Origin: Paenibacillus antarcticus
GTDB taxonomy: Bacteria > Bacillota > Bacilli > Paenibacillales > Paenibacillaceae
Assembly: GCF_001637225.1 (NCBI RefSeq)
Contig: NZ_LVJI01000015.1
Location: 1 to 64,000, forward strand
Direction of reading: 5' to 3'
DNA length: 64,000 nt
Shown here: positions 34,766-43,498 of the stretch, in pieces
Numbering within the stretch: position 1 is the stretch's first letter
Layout: each line of letters begins with the position of its first letter
The notes under the pieces: model-generated
The model's input: the letters and a program-made list of their open reading frames with translations, nothing else
What the model was told of the DNA's origin: nothing
Databases searched by the model: none
Made by a program: the position numbers and the translations under genes

Positions 34766-36139
34766 TTATTTAGATTCACCGTGCAAGTATCTGAAGAAAG
34801 GCAGATCAACCCAGAATTTAACTGGCTTAATCGTTACATCAGGATCGATTGCTTTCAAACCAGCAATTACTTTTTCTGAATTTTCATTCAGTGAGTAAGG
34901 ATTTACTGTGTAAGGGCTATCTGCATCTGTAATTTGGTTGTTAGTAATTTGCGCATAACCGTTCAATTCTGTTGCAGAATAATAAAGTGGCTGCCACCAT
35001 GAGCTAGCGATCAAACTAGTTTGATCATCTTCATTTTTCTTTGCATACTTTTCAATTACTGCATCAAAAGCAGCTTTGTCAGCAACTGTAGCAAATTCAA
35101 ATTTCAGATCGTATTCTTTTGCATAAGCAATATAATTTCCGTTAGCGATTTGAACTACGTTTGGACCTGGATTTCCCCACTCAGCCAAGTGCACGAAAGC
35201 AGAAGTTTTAGGCTCGAATTGAACTTTAGCATTCAGACCTTCACTGCGAAGTAAACCAATAAGCTGTACAGCATGATTATAGTTGGAATGGCCATAGCTT
35301 AGTTCAAGTGATGAGATAAAGTTAGGCTCAAAACGTGAATCTTTGATGCTGTAGCCTGTAATAAGCTCTTGCTCCAATGCTGTGTTAACGATCTTTTGCA
35401 ATTTCGGAGCGTCAATGATATCGGAAGTTTTGTATGCGCTATTCAGCTTGTTATAAATATCTGCATCATTAACGTAACCGATATATTGCTTATAAAGACC
35501 TTTAGTAATAAGTACTTTTCCAGCAAGCGTGTTGATCAATTGCTCGCTTGCGATACCTTTAGGCTTGAAGTTAGCATAAAACTCTGCTGGCAATAGGCCT
35601 GTATCAACAGCAAGCGCTAATTCTTGAGCGACTTTAGTTCCTAGTGTGCTTCCGTTAACATTAATTGCGCTTAGCGCTTTGTTAACTTTCGCAGCAGGAT
35701 ATGTGTACGCAAGCTCTTTAAGGTCAGCCGCTCTTACTGCAATGGAGATTGCAACCACATTCGTAAGTGTTTCTTCTCCTTGAATTGCAGTACCTGTTAG
35801 AATACCTTCTTCATATAAAGCAGTAGCTGCCGGGAACAATGCATCCGTTTCTTTAACATCTGTAAATACAACTTCTTTACCAGAAGGCTTAACTTTTAGA
35901 ACACTAGCTATTGCGTTGATGAATTGGCCTTTCGTAATTTCACCCGCAAGTTTTACATTGTACTTTTCTTGCAAGAACTGTTTATACTGCGGTACGCCGT
36001 CCTCTTGTGAAGCAGCAACTGCTACTGTTGCAACAGGTACAACAGATGCTGCGAAAGCAGCTGGCTGCGCAAAAATGATAGATGCGGATAAGAGGAGTGC
36101 TGTAAAAAGCTTGGCGTATGAAGCAATTGATTTTGTCAT
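34766..36139 (-). CDS. Secreted SLH-like surface protein
   Basis: 457 residues. Signal peptide (LFTALLLSASIIFAQPAAFA), then weak S-layer-homology-like repeats (TKGQFINAIASVLKVKPSGK with VFTDVKETDALFPAATALYE, about residues 68-110), then a long domain without a motif I recognise. The later part has YGHSNYNHAVQLIGLLRSEG and an aromatic-rich SSWWQPLYYSATELNGYA. TGGAGG is 8 bases before the ATG. A surface location is likely; function unknown. It is probably cargo of the element at spo0A or older accessory DNA. Confidence 0.7.
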   Translation of the reverse strand: MTKSIASYAKLFTALLLSASIIFAQPAAFAASVVPVATVAVAASQEDGVPQYKQFLQEKYNVKLAGEITKGQFINAIASVLKVKPSGKEVVFTDVKETDALFPAATALYEEGILTGTAIQGEETLTNVVAISIAVRAADLKELAYTYPAAKVNKALSAINVNGSTLGTKVAQELALAVDTGLLPAEFYANFKPKGIASEQLINTLAGKVLITKGLYKQYIGYVNDADIYNKLNSAYKTSDIIDAPKLQKIVNTALEQELITGYSIKDSRFEPNFISSLELSYGHSNYNHAVQLIGLLRSEGLNAKVQFEPKTSAFVHLAEWGNPGPNVVQIANGNYIAYAKEYDLKFEFATVADKAAFDAVIEKYAKKNEDDQTSLIASSWWQPLYYSATELNGYAQITNNQITDADSPYTVNPYSLNENSEKVIAGLKAIDPDVTIKPVKFWVDLPFFRYLHGESK

Positions 36140-36450
36140 GAACAATACCTCCAGTTAATCCCGATATTTTTTATCGGATTTATGTAATGTCGATTATTAT
36201 ATCAACTCAAAAACTATTATGTCAACAAAAATATTTACAAAAATTTCATTTGATAGAATGCCCGAATAATTACTTCATAGCATGGTAGCTTTCATCGTCT
36301 GCAATGCTCTGTATGTCCTCTGAACTTATGTTAATACAACGATAACCGTCTACTTATTGTTTCTTCAATGCCTTTTCCTGTAAAAAAATAGTCATAGGAA
36401 TGACCGACCAATGCGGGAGTGGTACATTAGCCGATTACGTTGGTTTAATT
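36140..36450. other. Gap with a possible coding remnant
   Basis: No intact gene. On the minus strand 36270-36348 reads VDGYRCINISSEDIQSIADD and ends ESYHAMK with a stop, preceded at once by another stop; GIEETI lies in a different frame upstream. It looks like the end of a broken gene I cannot name. The promoter of the 34766 gene should lie near 36150-36240. Confidence 0.35.
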
Positions 36451-37097
36451 TCATTTATTTTCACGATATTCGTCTTTTTCTATATGAAAGCTATCAAGAA
36501 AAAAGTCAAAACCATTGATAGTTTTTATAATTTCACCGTTGATTTTTTTACTAATTTCTTCGTCTATAAAATCCAGATTGGCTCTCTGTGTCACTTCAAC
36601 GGAACTATGCCCTAATATCCTACATAAACTAAACCAATCTCCGCTATTAAGAATGTAGTATTTCGCAAAATTATTTCTCCGAAGATGCGGATGAATATGG
36701 ACACCGACCCTCTCCCCTGCTTGTTTAATGCCTTTTCATGATTCCTTATGTTCAATTGCATACCTTTTGTTGTGGGAAAGAAAAACGGACTGCTTGAATA
36801 CCTATCTTTGTATTGCAAATGTCGTAGTTGAAATTTCCTTCTTGTAATCAGTACGATTTTCGGGATGGTTATTATTCTTAGTCAGCTCATTGTTTACTTA
36901 AGTATATTTACCTCTTTCAAGGAGGTACTTAATCTATTGCCGAATATGACCTGACTGGACTTTCTTAACTTCTTAACTTCCTCAATTTCGAAAGTATCTT
37001 TCAAATATTTAATGAACAGCTTTAAGGTCTTCTCATAGCTTGCTAAAGTCTTTCTGGTTAGATTCTTACTTGAACAGTAAAACATGAAATTGTCTAA
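36451..37097 (-). pseudogene. Degenerate tyrosine integrase next to spo0A
   Basis: From upstream to downstream: DNFMFYCSSKNLTRKTLASY (core-binding domain); after a frameshift GHIRQ, stop, IKYLLERGKYT, stop, VNNELTKNNNHPENRTDYKK; a gap; SSPFFFPTTKGMQLNIRNHE; after a frameshift KQAGERVGVHIHPHLRRNNF and SLCRILGHSSVEVTQRANLD, stop at 36451. So it has two internal stops, at least two frameshifts and a deletion in the catalytic domain; the last block also has Asn in place of the nucleophilic Tyr. Its start is about 25 bp from the spo0A terminator, as for an integrase at the end of an element. Confidence 0.9.
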
Positions 37098-37353
37098 CTA
37101 AAAATCTAAATTAGTCATAAAAATACCGCCTATTTATTGGATTTTTCCAACCCAATAAATAGACGGTATAAGTCGGTTTAACAAACAGTAGTTTATCGGC
37201 ATGAGTTCACCTAATTCTGATATTTATACGCAAAATGGTTTTATGTATAAATAACCAAAACCCTTACCTCTACCGTCCTCAGCTAACCTTATGCTCAATT
37301 CTAAGCTTGTCAGCTACCATCGCAATGAATTCCGAGTTGGTTGGCTTAGACTT
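37008..37353. repeat. Right copy (B) of the spo0A-tail/terminator/integrase module
   Basis: Counterpart of 32994-33350. Here the spo0A end is part of the intact gene, the hairpin is its terminator, and the integrase start continues into the longer relic. Best matching words include CAGCTAACCTT, GCTCAATTCTAAGCT and CCAATAAATAG. Confidence 0.88.
37118..37169 (-). terminator. spo0A terminator
   Basis: An 18-bp stem with one mismatch (arms 37123-37140 and 37152-37169), 11-base loop, then TTTTTAT on the minus strand, about 110 bp after the spo0A stop. Confidence 0.88.
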
Positions 37354-38082
37354 GCTTATATTGATTGTGTAGCCGAATAGGTGGCTAATGGAGTCGATGT
37401 TACCACGTGTCCAGGCCACTTCAATAGCATGACGAATCGCACGTTCCACACGGGAAGGTGTTGTTTTGAACTTCTCAGCAATTGCAGGGTAAAGAGTCTT
37501 CGTAATTGCTCCTAATATTTCTATATTGTTATATACCATGGTGATACCTTCTCGCAGGTACTGATATCCTTTAATATGTGCAGGAACACCGATTTCATGA
37601 ATGATCGATGTAATGTTAGCATCTAAATTTTTTCCTTTTCCTAAAGGAAGTACATTAGATCTGTGGTTAGACATGGACAAGCTTGATGAATTCAAGTTCT
37701 GCTGACCTACTAATTGACGAACACGATTCGCAAGAACCTCCATATCGAATGGTTTCAAAATGTAATAAGAGGCTCCTAGCTGCACTGCTCTTTGGGTGAT
37801 GTTCTCTTGCCCAAATGCCGTCAGCATGACAACTTTAGGCTGTGGAGAGATGTTCATTTCACGTAGGCGTTCAAGTACCCCAAGGCCATCCAGATGCGGC
37901 ATGATGATATCCAAGATGAGTACGTCTGGCGCCTTTCTAGATTCATTGATCATATTGAGCACTTCCTCGCCATTATAGGCGATTCCGGTAACAACCATGT
38001 CCTCTTGCTCTGAAATATATTCGGCAAGTAAATTTGTAAACTCTCTGTTATCATCCGCTAACAACACTTCAATTTTTTGCAC
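37279..38082 (-). CDS. spo0A: Sporulation master response regulator Spo0A
   Basis: Phosphorelay-activated regulator. Receiver domain (residues 1-125): acidic pocket ADDN (10-12), phospho-acceptor Asp58 in [12 protein letters not shown], Thr in MLTAFGQ, Lys in YYILKPF. Linker, then the Spo0A_C DNA-binding domain (about 155-267) with [20 protein letters not shown] as recognition helix region. 267 residues, intact. The last 20 codons are duplicated at 33280-33343, which suggests that the present 3' end may have been delivered by an integrated element. It follows spoIVB, as in all Bacilli. Confidence 0.98.
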   Translation of the reverse strand: MQKIEVLLADDNREFTNLLAEYISEQEDMVVTGIAYNGEEVLNMINESRKAPDVLILDIIMPHLDGLGVLERLREMNISPQPKVVMLTAFGQENITQRAVQLGASYYILKPFDMEVLANRVRQLVGQQNLNSSSLSMSNHRSNVLPLGKGKNLDANITSIIHEIGVPAHIKGYQYLREGITMVYNNIEILGAITKTLYPAIAEKFKTTPSRVERAIRHAIEVAWTRGNIDSISHLFGYTINISKSKPTNSEFIAMVADKLRIEHKVS

Positions 38083-38149
38083 TGTTGGTTCCTCCTTGGT
38101 TTATGTTGATAATTGGCACACTGTGATAATTTTTCTTCTCTAGACATAA

Positions 38150-38177
38150 CTTTCGACATCCCTTTCTCAATTCCTTC
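38150..38177 (-). promoter_or_regulatory. Sigma-H promoter of spo0A
   Basis: On the minus strand GAAGGAATT (38169-38177) is a full match to the sigma-H -35 RnAGGAwww. After 11 bases GTCGAAAG (38150-38157) matches RnnGAAww at seven of eight positions. This corresponds to the sporulation promoter Ps known for spo0A. Confidence 0.75.
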
Positions 38178-38185
38178 TGTCGAAA
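38151..38185. promoter_or_regulatory. Two 0A boxes in the spo0A promoter
   Basis: TGTCGAAA occurs at 38178-38185 on the plus strand and at 38151-38158 on the minus strand. These are exact Spo0A target sites (TGTCGAA), one at the -35 and one overlapping the -10 of the sigma-H promoter, so autoregulation is expected. Confidence 0.8.
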
Positions 38186-38269
38186 ATTATTTTTGTTTAT
38201 TTTTTTATTAACTTGATTTATAATTAATTATTTATTTACAAAGTATGACTGCATTCGTTTATTTATGAC

Positions 38270-38302
38270 AAAAAAACCTTAAGGCTAACTCGCCTTAAGG
38301 TT
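38270..38302 (-). terminator. Terminator overlapping the spoIVB stop codon
   Basis: AACCTTAAGGC / GCCTTAAGGTT with a 6-base loop, then seven T on the minus strand. The upstream arm encodes the final residues of SpoIVB. Confidence 0.9.
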
Positions 38303-39613
38303 TTCACTGCGATCTGACTTCTGCATTACACCAGAATCTTGAAGCATCCATTCGATGAAACATCCATAACCGGATTTCGGATCATTTACAAATACATGTG
38401 TAACTGCACCGATGAGCTTACCGTTCTGAACGATGGGGCTTCCACTCATTCCTTGTACAATTCCACCTGTTTTACTTATAAGTTTCGGGTCAGTAATCTT
38501 TAATACAAGACCTTTCGTAGCTGGTGCATCTTGACGTGCAACATGCACAATTTCAACTTTAAATCGTTCAACTTGCTGTCCATCCACTACAGTTAATATT
38601 TCAGCAGGTCCTTCCTTAACCTCTTCAGCAAAAGCAACAGGAATAGGTTCCTTATATAAACTATGCTCGGGGTTTTGCGTCATTTTCCCAAAAATACCAA
38701 AGTGAGTATTACTTACAATATTACCTAGTATGTTACTTTCTTTGAGGAAATGTGCTCGTTTCTCACCTGGTTCACCGTCTTGGCTTTTAGAAATTGAAGT
38801 TACGTTTGACTGAACAATTTGACCACTACCCACAACGATAGGAGTCTGCGTATTCATGTCCGTGATCACATGCCCTAGTGCACCATAGACGCCTTGATCT
38901 GGAGCATAGAAGGTTAACGTTCCAACCCCTGCAGCAGAATCACGGATATAAAGACCTAACCGCCAAGCTTTGTCCTCTTCGTCATAGGCTGGGGTAAGTT
39001 TGGTCGATAAAGTTAATTCTCCTCTTTTAAAGGAAATATCAAGCTTTTTCTTCCCTATTCCAGCTTCTTCAACCATCGTAGCAACTTTGCTTATATCGGT
39101 TAGGGCGACGCCATCCATATGGGTCATCAAATCACCTAACTGAATGCCTGCATTCTCACCTGGAGAGACTCGCTGATCTTCTCTAACGTTAACTAAATGA
39201 TGCCCAACTACAAGAATTCCCGCTGATTTCACCTTTACTCCGATTGTTTGTCCGCCAGGGATCACTTTCAGTCCAGGAACAACCTGAATCCGTACCGTTT
39301 TAATAGGAATGGTTCCGAATAATTTCAGGGTAAGACGCGCAGTACCACTCTGTTGTGAACTAAGTCGCAATGGATTGGGGGACACTTGTAACGTAGAACT
39401 TGTCACTCCGTTTAATTGAAGTACATCGGGCCTGTCCACAGATGCGTGGGTGTTTACAGGAACTGCTAATTGAAACGTGGATGAATCGCCAGTAAATAAT
39501 CTTACATCATTCGGTAAAGCTGCATAACTGTGTACAGATTCACTTGTACATAGGAAACACAGAAAGAAGGCGGATAATAGACCTAGTAATTTCTTCCTGA
39601 GATTGGAGTTCAA
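38285..39613 (-). CDS. spoIVB: SpoIVB serine peptidase
   Basis: Forespore protease secreted into the intermembrane space, where it cleaves SpoIVFA and so switches on sigma-K. N-terminal membrane anchor (LLGLLSAFFLCFLCTSESVH), then a PDZ domain (about residues 130-205, GENAGIQLGDLMTHMDGVAL), then the S55 peptidase domain with catalytic Ser near 390 in VQGMSGSPIVQNGKLIGAVT. 442 residues. TTG start. Between recN and spo0A as in Bacillus. Confidence 0.96.
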   Translation of the reverse strand: MNSNLRKKLLGLLSAFFLCFLCTSESVHSYAALPNDVRLFTGDSSTFQLAVPVNTHASVDRPDVLQLNGVTSSTLQVSPNPLRLSSQQSGTARLTLKLFGTIPIKTVRIQVVPGLKVIPGGQTIGVKVKSAGILVVGHHLVNVREDQRVSPGENAGIQLGDLMTHMDGVALTDISKVATMVEEAGIGKKKLDISFKRGELTLSTKLTPAYDEEDKAWRLGLYIRDSAAGVGTLTFYAPDQGVYGALGHVITDMNTQTPIVVGSGQIVQSNVTSISKSQDGEPGEKRAHFLKESNILGNIVSNTHFGIFGKMTQNPEHSLYKEPIPVAFAEEVKEGPAEILTVVDGQQVERFKVEIVHVARQDAPATKGLVLKITDPKLISKTGGIVQGMSGSPIVQNGKLIGAVTHVFVNDPKSGYGCFIEWMLQDSGVMQKSDRSENLKAS

Positions 39614-39726
39614 TGGCTGTCACACTCCCCTAATTTCTTTCGCTTGACGAAAGTGGTCGCCGTTGCGTACCTTTAAGATAACCCCGCCCTCAGGCTTTTA
39701 TTACTGTCAATCATTACTCCGTTCCC

Positions 39727-41451
39727 TCATCTGACAGCTTTTCTCGCTTCAGCCAACTTCAACATCTCTTGGGCATGATGACGCGTTTTTTCAGTAATTT
39801 CGACGCCACCCAACATCCTTGCAAGTTCCTCAATCCGCCCTTGATCAGACAGATTTTCTACTTGTGTCATCGTTCGTCCATCCATAATGTTCTTCTCAAT
39901 CAAATATTGATGATCTGCCATACAAGCGACTTGAGGCAAATGCGTAATGGAGAACACTTGACATGTCTCAGACAGCTTAAATAGCTTCTCTGCAATTGAC
40001 TGAGCTGCTCTCCCGCTGACACCTGTATCCACTTCATCAAATATGAGTACAGGAATCTGATCATGACGTGCGAAGATAGTCTTCATGGCAAGCATAATTC
40101 TCGATAACTCTCCGCCTGAAGCAATTTTACCAAGAGGCCTTAGCGGCTCTCCGGGATTTGGGGATATCATAAATTCAACGTTATCCATCCCCTGCTTGGT
40201 TAATCGCACCTTGTGTCCTTCCACTTCATATCCACGTGGATCCTCAAGCAGATCAAGCTTAACTTGCAGAGATGTCCGCTCCATTTGAAGATCTTTCAGT
40301 TCACTTTCAACCTGTGAAGCCAACTCTTCAGAACAGTGTCGTCTAGCCTGACTTAATTTATATGCCGCTTGAAGTAGCCCATCAAGCATCCCATCGCGCA
40401 ATTCACGTAGGCTCTCCAAGCGTTCATCTTTATTCTCCAACAAATCCGTTTCCTGCTTAATATTCTCATAATAAGCTAGAATTTGTTCTACGCTGTCACC
40501 ATATTTTCGACGAAGCGTGGTAATCATATCTAGACGTTGTTCAATCTCCTCTAGACGTTCAGGATTGAATTCAATGTTCTCACGATAATCCCTCAACTGA
40601 AATGCAGCATCTTCAAATTGAAAATAGGCAGACTGAAGTTGGTCTAGTAAAGGTTTAAGTCCCAACTCATCATAATGAGTTACATCTTTTAAAAGGTTGA
40701 TCGCTGTACTAATAGAACCGACACCTTTTTGCCCATACAGAATTTCATGCGCTCCCGTAACAGAGTCCATCATTTTTTCGCTATGTGATAGCTTAACCCT
40801 TTCATTGGTTAACCATTCATCTTCACCGGATTTTAATTGTGCGGCCGCAATCTCCTCTAATTGAAATCGGTATAAATCCAACATTTGATATGCTTTCTGG
40901 CTAGAATTCTGAAGTTCTCTAAGTTCTTTCTCCACTTTGATAAAGGCTGAATATTTCTCCTGATATCCTTGCTTCAAAGGACCAATAACTTGTTCGCCAT
41001 ATGTATCTAAAAGATGCAAATGCTTCTCTGGAAGCAGTAAGCTCTGATGCTCATGCTGGCCATGAATATTAACCAGTTGTTCACCTACTTCACGCAGCAT
41101 TGTAAGATTTACAAGTTGTCCATTTATTCGAGAAGTGCTCTTACCTTGGGACGTAATTTCACGTCGAATAACTAAATGCTCTTCATGATCACCATCTATG
41201 CCAATCTTAACAAGCGTATCCCATACTGGATGCCCCTCTTGAAGTTCAAATAATGCTTCAATCTCAGCTTTATTACAGCCATACCGGATGAGATCAGCAG
41301 AACCTCTTCCCCCTGCCAAAAGACCAAGCGCATCAATGACAATGGATTTACCTGCACCTGTCTCTCCGGTAATCACATGGAAACCCGGATAAAAATGTAC
41401 GTCAATTGCTTCAATAACTGCTAAATTTCGAATGGATAACGTTACCAGCAT
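39727..41451 (-). CDS. recN: DNA repair protein RecN
   Basis: SMC-like ATPase for double-strand-break repair. Walker A ITGETGAGKSIVIDALGLL at residue 28, a long coiled coil (about 155-370), signature ASGGELSRIMLAMK (about 465) and Walker B VLIFDEVDTGVSG (about 497). 574 residues, normal. It follows argR by about 50 bp and probably shares its transcript. Confidence 0.97.
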   Translation of the reverse strand: MLVTLSIRNLAVIEAIDVHFYPGFHVITGETGAGKSIVIDALGLLAGGRGSADLIRYGCNKAEIEALFELQEGHPVWDTLVKIGIDGDHEEHLVIRREITSQGKSTSRINGQLVNLTMLREVGEQLVNIHGQHEHQSLLLPEKHLHLLDTYGEQVIGPLKQGYQEKYSAFIKVEKELRELQNSSQKAYQMLDLYRFQLEEIAAAQLKSGEDEWLTNERVKLSHSEKMMDSVTGAHEILYGQKGVGSISTAINLLKDVTHYDELGLKPLLDQLQSAYFQFEDAAFQLRDYRENIEFNPERLEEIEQRLDMITTLRRKYGDSVEQILAYYENIKQETDLLENKDERLESLRELRDGMLDGLLQAAYKLSQARRHCSEELASQVESELKDLQMERTSLQVKLDLLEDPRGYEVEGHKVRLTKQGMDNVEFMISPNPGEPLRPLGKIASGGELSRIMLAMKTIFARHDQIPVLIFDEVDTGVSGRAAQSIAEKLFKLSETCQVFSITHLPQVACMADHQYLIEKNIMDGRTMTQVENLSDQGRIEELARMLGGVEITEKTRHHAQEMLKLAEARKAVR

Positions 41452-41502
41452 GAATAGAATCCCACCTTCGGCTCTTTACTGCCTTACTCATTAGCATTAT
41501 TA

Positions 41503-41952
41503 CTATGAAATAAAACCTAGCGTTTGTTTAATGACATACTCGCTGTCTTCCTCGGAACGACAAATCATAAGAATGGTATCATCCCCACAGATCGTACCCA
41601 TAATCTGATTCCATTCCATATTGTCCAGCAAGACCGCAACGGAGTTGGCTGTTCCTGGAAGGCATTTCATTACAACGAGATTGCCAGTATGATCAATATG
41701 AACAAAATTATCTACAAGTGCTCGTTTTAATTTCTGTACAGGGTTATAACGTTGGTCCGTCGGTAGTGAATATTTATATCTTCCATCCTCTGTTGGTACT
41801 TTAATGAGAACTAATTCTTTAATGTCTCGAGATACTGTCGCTTGTGTCACCTGGAACCCCGACTCCCTTAACGCTTCTACCAGTTCATCCTGAGTTTCAA
41901 TATCGCGATGCGTAATAATATCACGAATCCTAATATGTCGCTGTCCCTTCAT
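41503..41952 (-). CDS. argR: Arginine repressor ArgR/AhrC
   Basis: Arginine-responsive repressor and activator. N-terminal winged helix (residues 1-70; [20 protein letters not shown] then TVSRDIKEL) and C-terminal oligomerisation domain with arginine-binding [13 protein letters not shown]. 149 residues. AGGAGG lies just upstream of the ATG. Confidence 0.96.
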   Translation of the reverse strand: MKGQRHIRIRDIITHRDIETQDELVEALRESGFQVTQATVSRDIKELVLIKVPTEDGRYKYSLPTDQRYNPVQKLKRALVDNFVHIDHTGNLVVMKCLPGTANSVAVLLDNMEWNQIMGTICGDDTILMICRSEEDSEYVIKQTLGFIS

Positions 41953-41978
41953 AAATGCCTCCTAATTTGTGCTAATAA

Positions 41979-42461
41979 TTAACTATCATATCCAATCCAT
42001 TCTTCCTCATCCCACTCGAAATAGATATGCCGTATTTCCCGTTCATTTAGATCCATGTATATTACTCCGGCACAGTCTGGATACAGTAAAAAGTAAGGTA
42101 AGAGACGATCTCTTAGTGAACTACCTGTCCATTCCAAAGGCAATCGCTTCTTGGCTGTCTTGACCAGATACACAGCTCCAGCTTCATCGGATACGACATA
42201 ATCAATAAACAACCTACTAAAGTAATCCTCATGATTGACCTCGAAATAAAGGGGGATCTTGACGCGTCCACCCATCACTTCATATCCTTTACTTTGCAAA
42301 AAATCCACGGCCGGATGCTCAGGGATGTAATCATTAAAGGGTATATTTAAGCTGCGATCACTAATCGGCTTCTGAAACCACCTCATCAATAAAGAGACAA
42401 TACCTATAACAAGTAGAATTCCTATGATAGCCATCATGAATAGATCAGCTCGTCCTCCCAT
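41979..42461 (-). CDS. Membrane-anchored protein of unknown function
   Basis: Not recognised. 160 residues: one N-terminal helix (LFMMAIIGILLVIGIVSLLM), then a soluble domain with FLQSKGYEVMGGRVKIPLYF and PYFLLYPDCAGVIYMDLNER, which recalls a small nuclease- or NERD-like alpha/beta fold without clear catalytic residues. The start giving MGGRADLF is chosen because GAGGTG is upstream. Position between tlyA and argR seems typical of Paenibacillus. Confidence 0.7.
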   Translation of the reverse strand: MGGRADLFMMAIIGILLVIGIVSLLMRWFQKPISDRSLNIPFNDYIPEHPAVDFLQSKGYEVMGGRVKIPLYFEVNHEDYFSRLFIDYVVSDEAGAVYLVKTAKKRLPLEWTGSSLRDRLLPYFLLYPDCAGVIYMDLNEREIRHIYFEWDEEEWIGYDS

Positions 42462-42628
42462 GCGAATCACCTCGTAGATGTATTCGTGAGACCTTAAAAA
42501 AAACCTTTTTTTCAATTAGAAATAGATATCTCTTTTTCAAGGACGACACCCATTTCAGCAATAATAAATAGGAAAGTTGAGTATCCAATGTAACTTATAC
42601 TTTCTTATCTTTAAGCAAAGAAACCCAT

Positions 42629-43471
42629 CTACTTAGATGAGTTCCCCTTAAACGTATGTGTCGCCTCGTTAATAACGCGATCAATGTGATCCTTCATGCT
42701 TACGTTATCCATTGGAAGTCCATCAAGATTAGACATATCTAGTCTCCAATGAGCTAGAAATTCAATATTACCTTCTCCACCTGTAATGGGTGAAAAAGTT
42801 AACCCTTGCAGACGATAACCCAACTCTTCGGCAAATGATAGAACTGTCTTTAGAACGTCCTTATGAACCGCAGTATCACGAATTACACCTGACTTACCCA
42901 CTTTATCTCGACCAGCTTCGAACTGTGGCTTTATTAAAGCTACAACACTCGAGGGTTGGCTCAATAGTGCCATTAGAGGCGGTAATATAATTCGTAGTGA
43001 GATAAAGGACACATCAATACTAGCAAAATTCGGAATAGGACCTTTTAAATCTTCTGGAGTCATATATCGAAAATTAGTCTTTTCCATAACATATACCCGT
43101 TCATCGCTGCGAAGAGACCAATCCAATTGATTGGTTCCAACATCTATCGCATATACGTTCTTAGCACCATGCTTTAACGCACAGTCGGTAAAACCACCCG
43201 TTGAAGAGCCAATATCGAGCATCACAGCATCTTGAAGCTCAATGCCAAAACTATCGATAGCCTTCTTCAACTTCAATCCACCCCTGCTTACGTAAGGATG
43301 AACAGCACCTTTGACCCTGATCGCTGCGTCCCTTGGAATCTTCATTCCTGGTTTCTCAATCCGTTCTTCAGCAGCAAACACTAATCCAGCCATGATAGCA
43401 GCCTTGGCTTTCTCGCGACTATCATATAATCCCTGCTCAACAAGCAGTATATCTATACGTTCTTTTTCCAT
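42629..43471 (-). CDS. tlyA: TlyA-family RNA methyltransferase/hemolysin-like protein
   Basis: YqxC/TlyA: an S4 RNA-binding domain (residues about 3-65; RIDILLVEQGLYDSREKAKA) and an FtsJ-like Rossmann methyltransferase (about 78-260; VMLDIGSSTGGFTDCAL is the SAM motif). Expected to methylate ribosomal RNA 2'-O positions. About 280 residues from the ATG giving MEKERID, with AGGTG upstream. It lies downstream of dxs, 27 bp after its stop. Confidence 0.93.
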   Translation of the reverse strand: MEKERIDILLVEQGLYDSREKAKAAIMAGLVFAAEERIEKPGMKIPRDAAIRVKGAVHPYVSRGGLKLKKAIDSFGIELQDAVMLDIGSSTGGFTDCALKHGAKNVYAIDVGTNQLDWSLRSDERVYVMEKTNFRYMTPEDLKGPIPNFASIDVSFISLRIILPPLMALLSQPSSVVALIKPQFEAGRDKVGKSGVIRDTAVHKDVLKTVLSFAEELGYRLQGLTFSPITGGEGNIEFLAHWRLDMSNLDGLPMDNVSMKDHIDRVINEATHTFKGNSSK

Positions 43472-43498
43472 ATATTCACCTGATTCTGTCTTCACGCC

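Noticed and set aside
36400..36615. 71-codon plus-strand open frame
   Set aside because: Antisense to the integrase relic; the minus strand carries the recognisable recombinase motifs.
32994..37353. CRISPR or IS-type repeats
   Set aside because: Only two long copies with coding content and a palindromic terminator; no short spaced array, no transposase and no short terminal inverted repeats.
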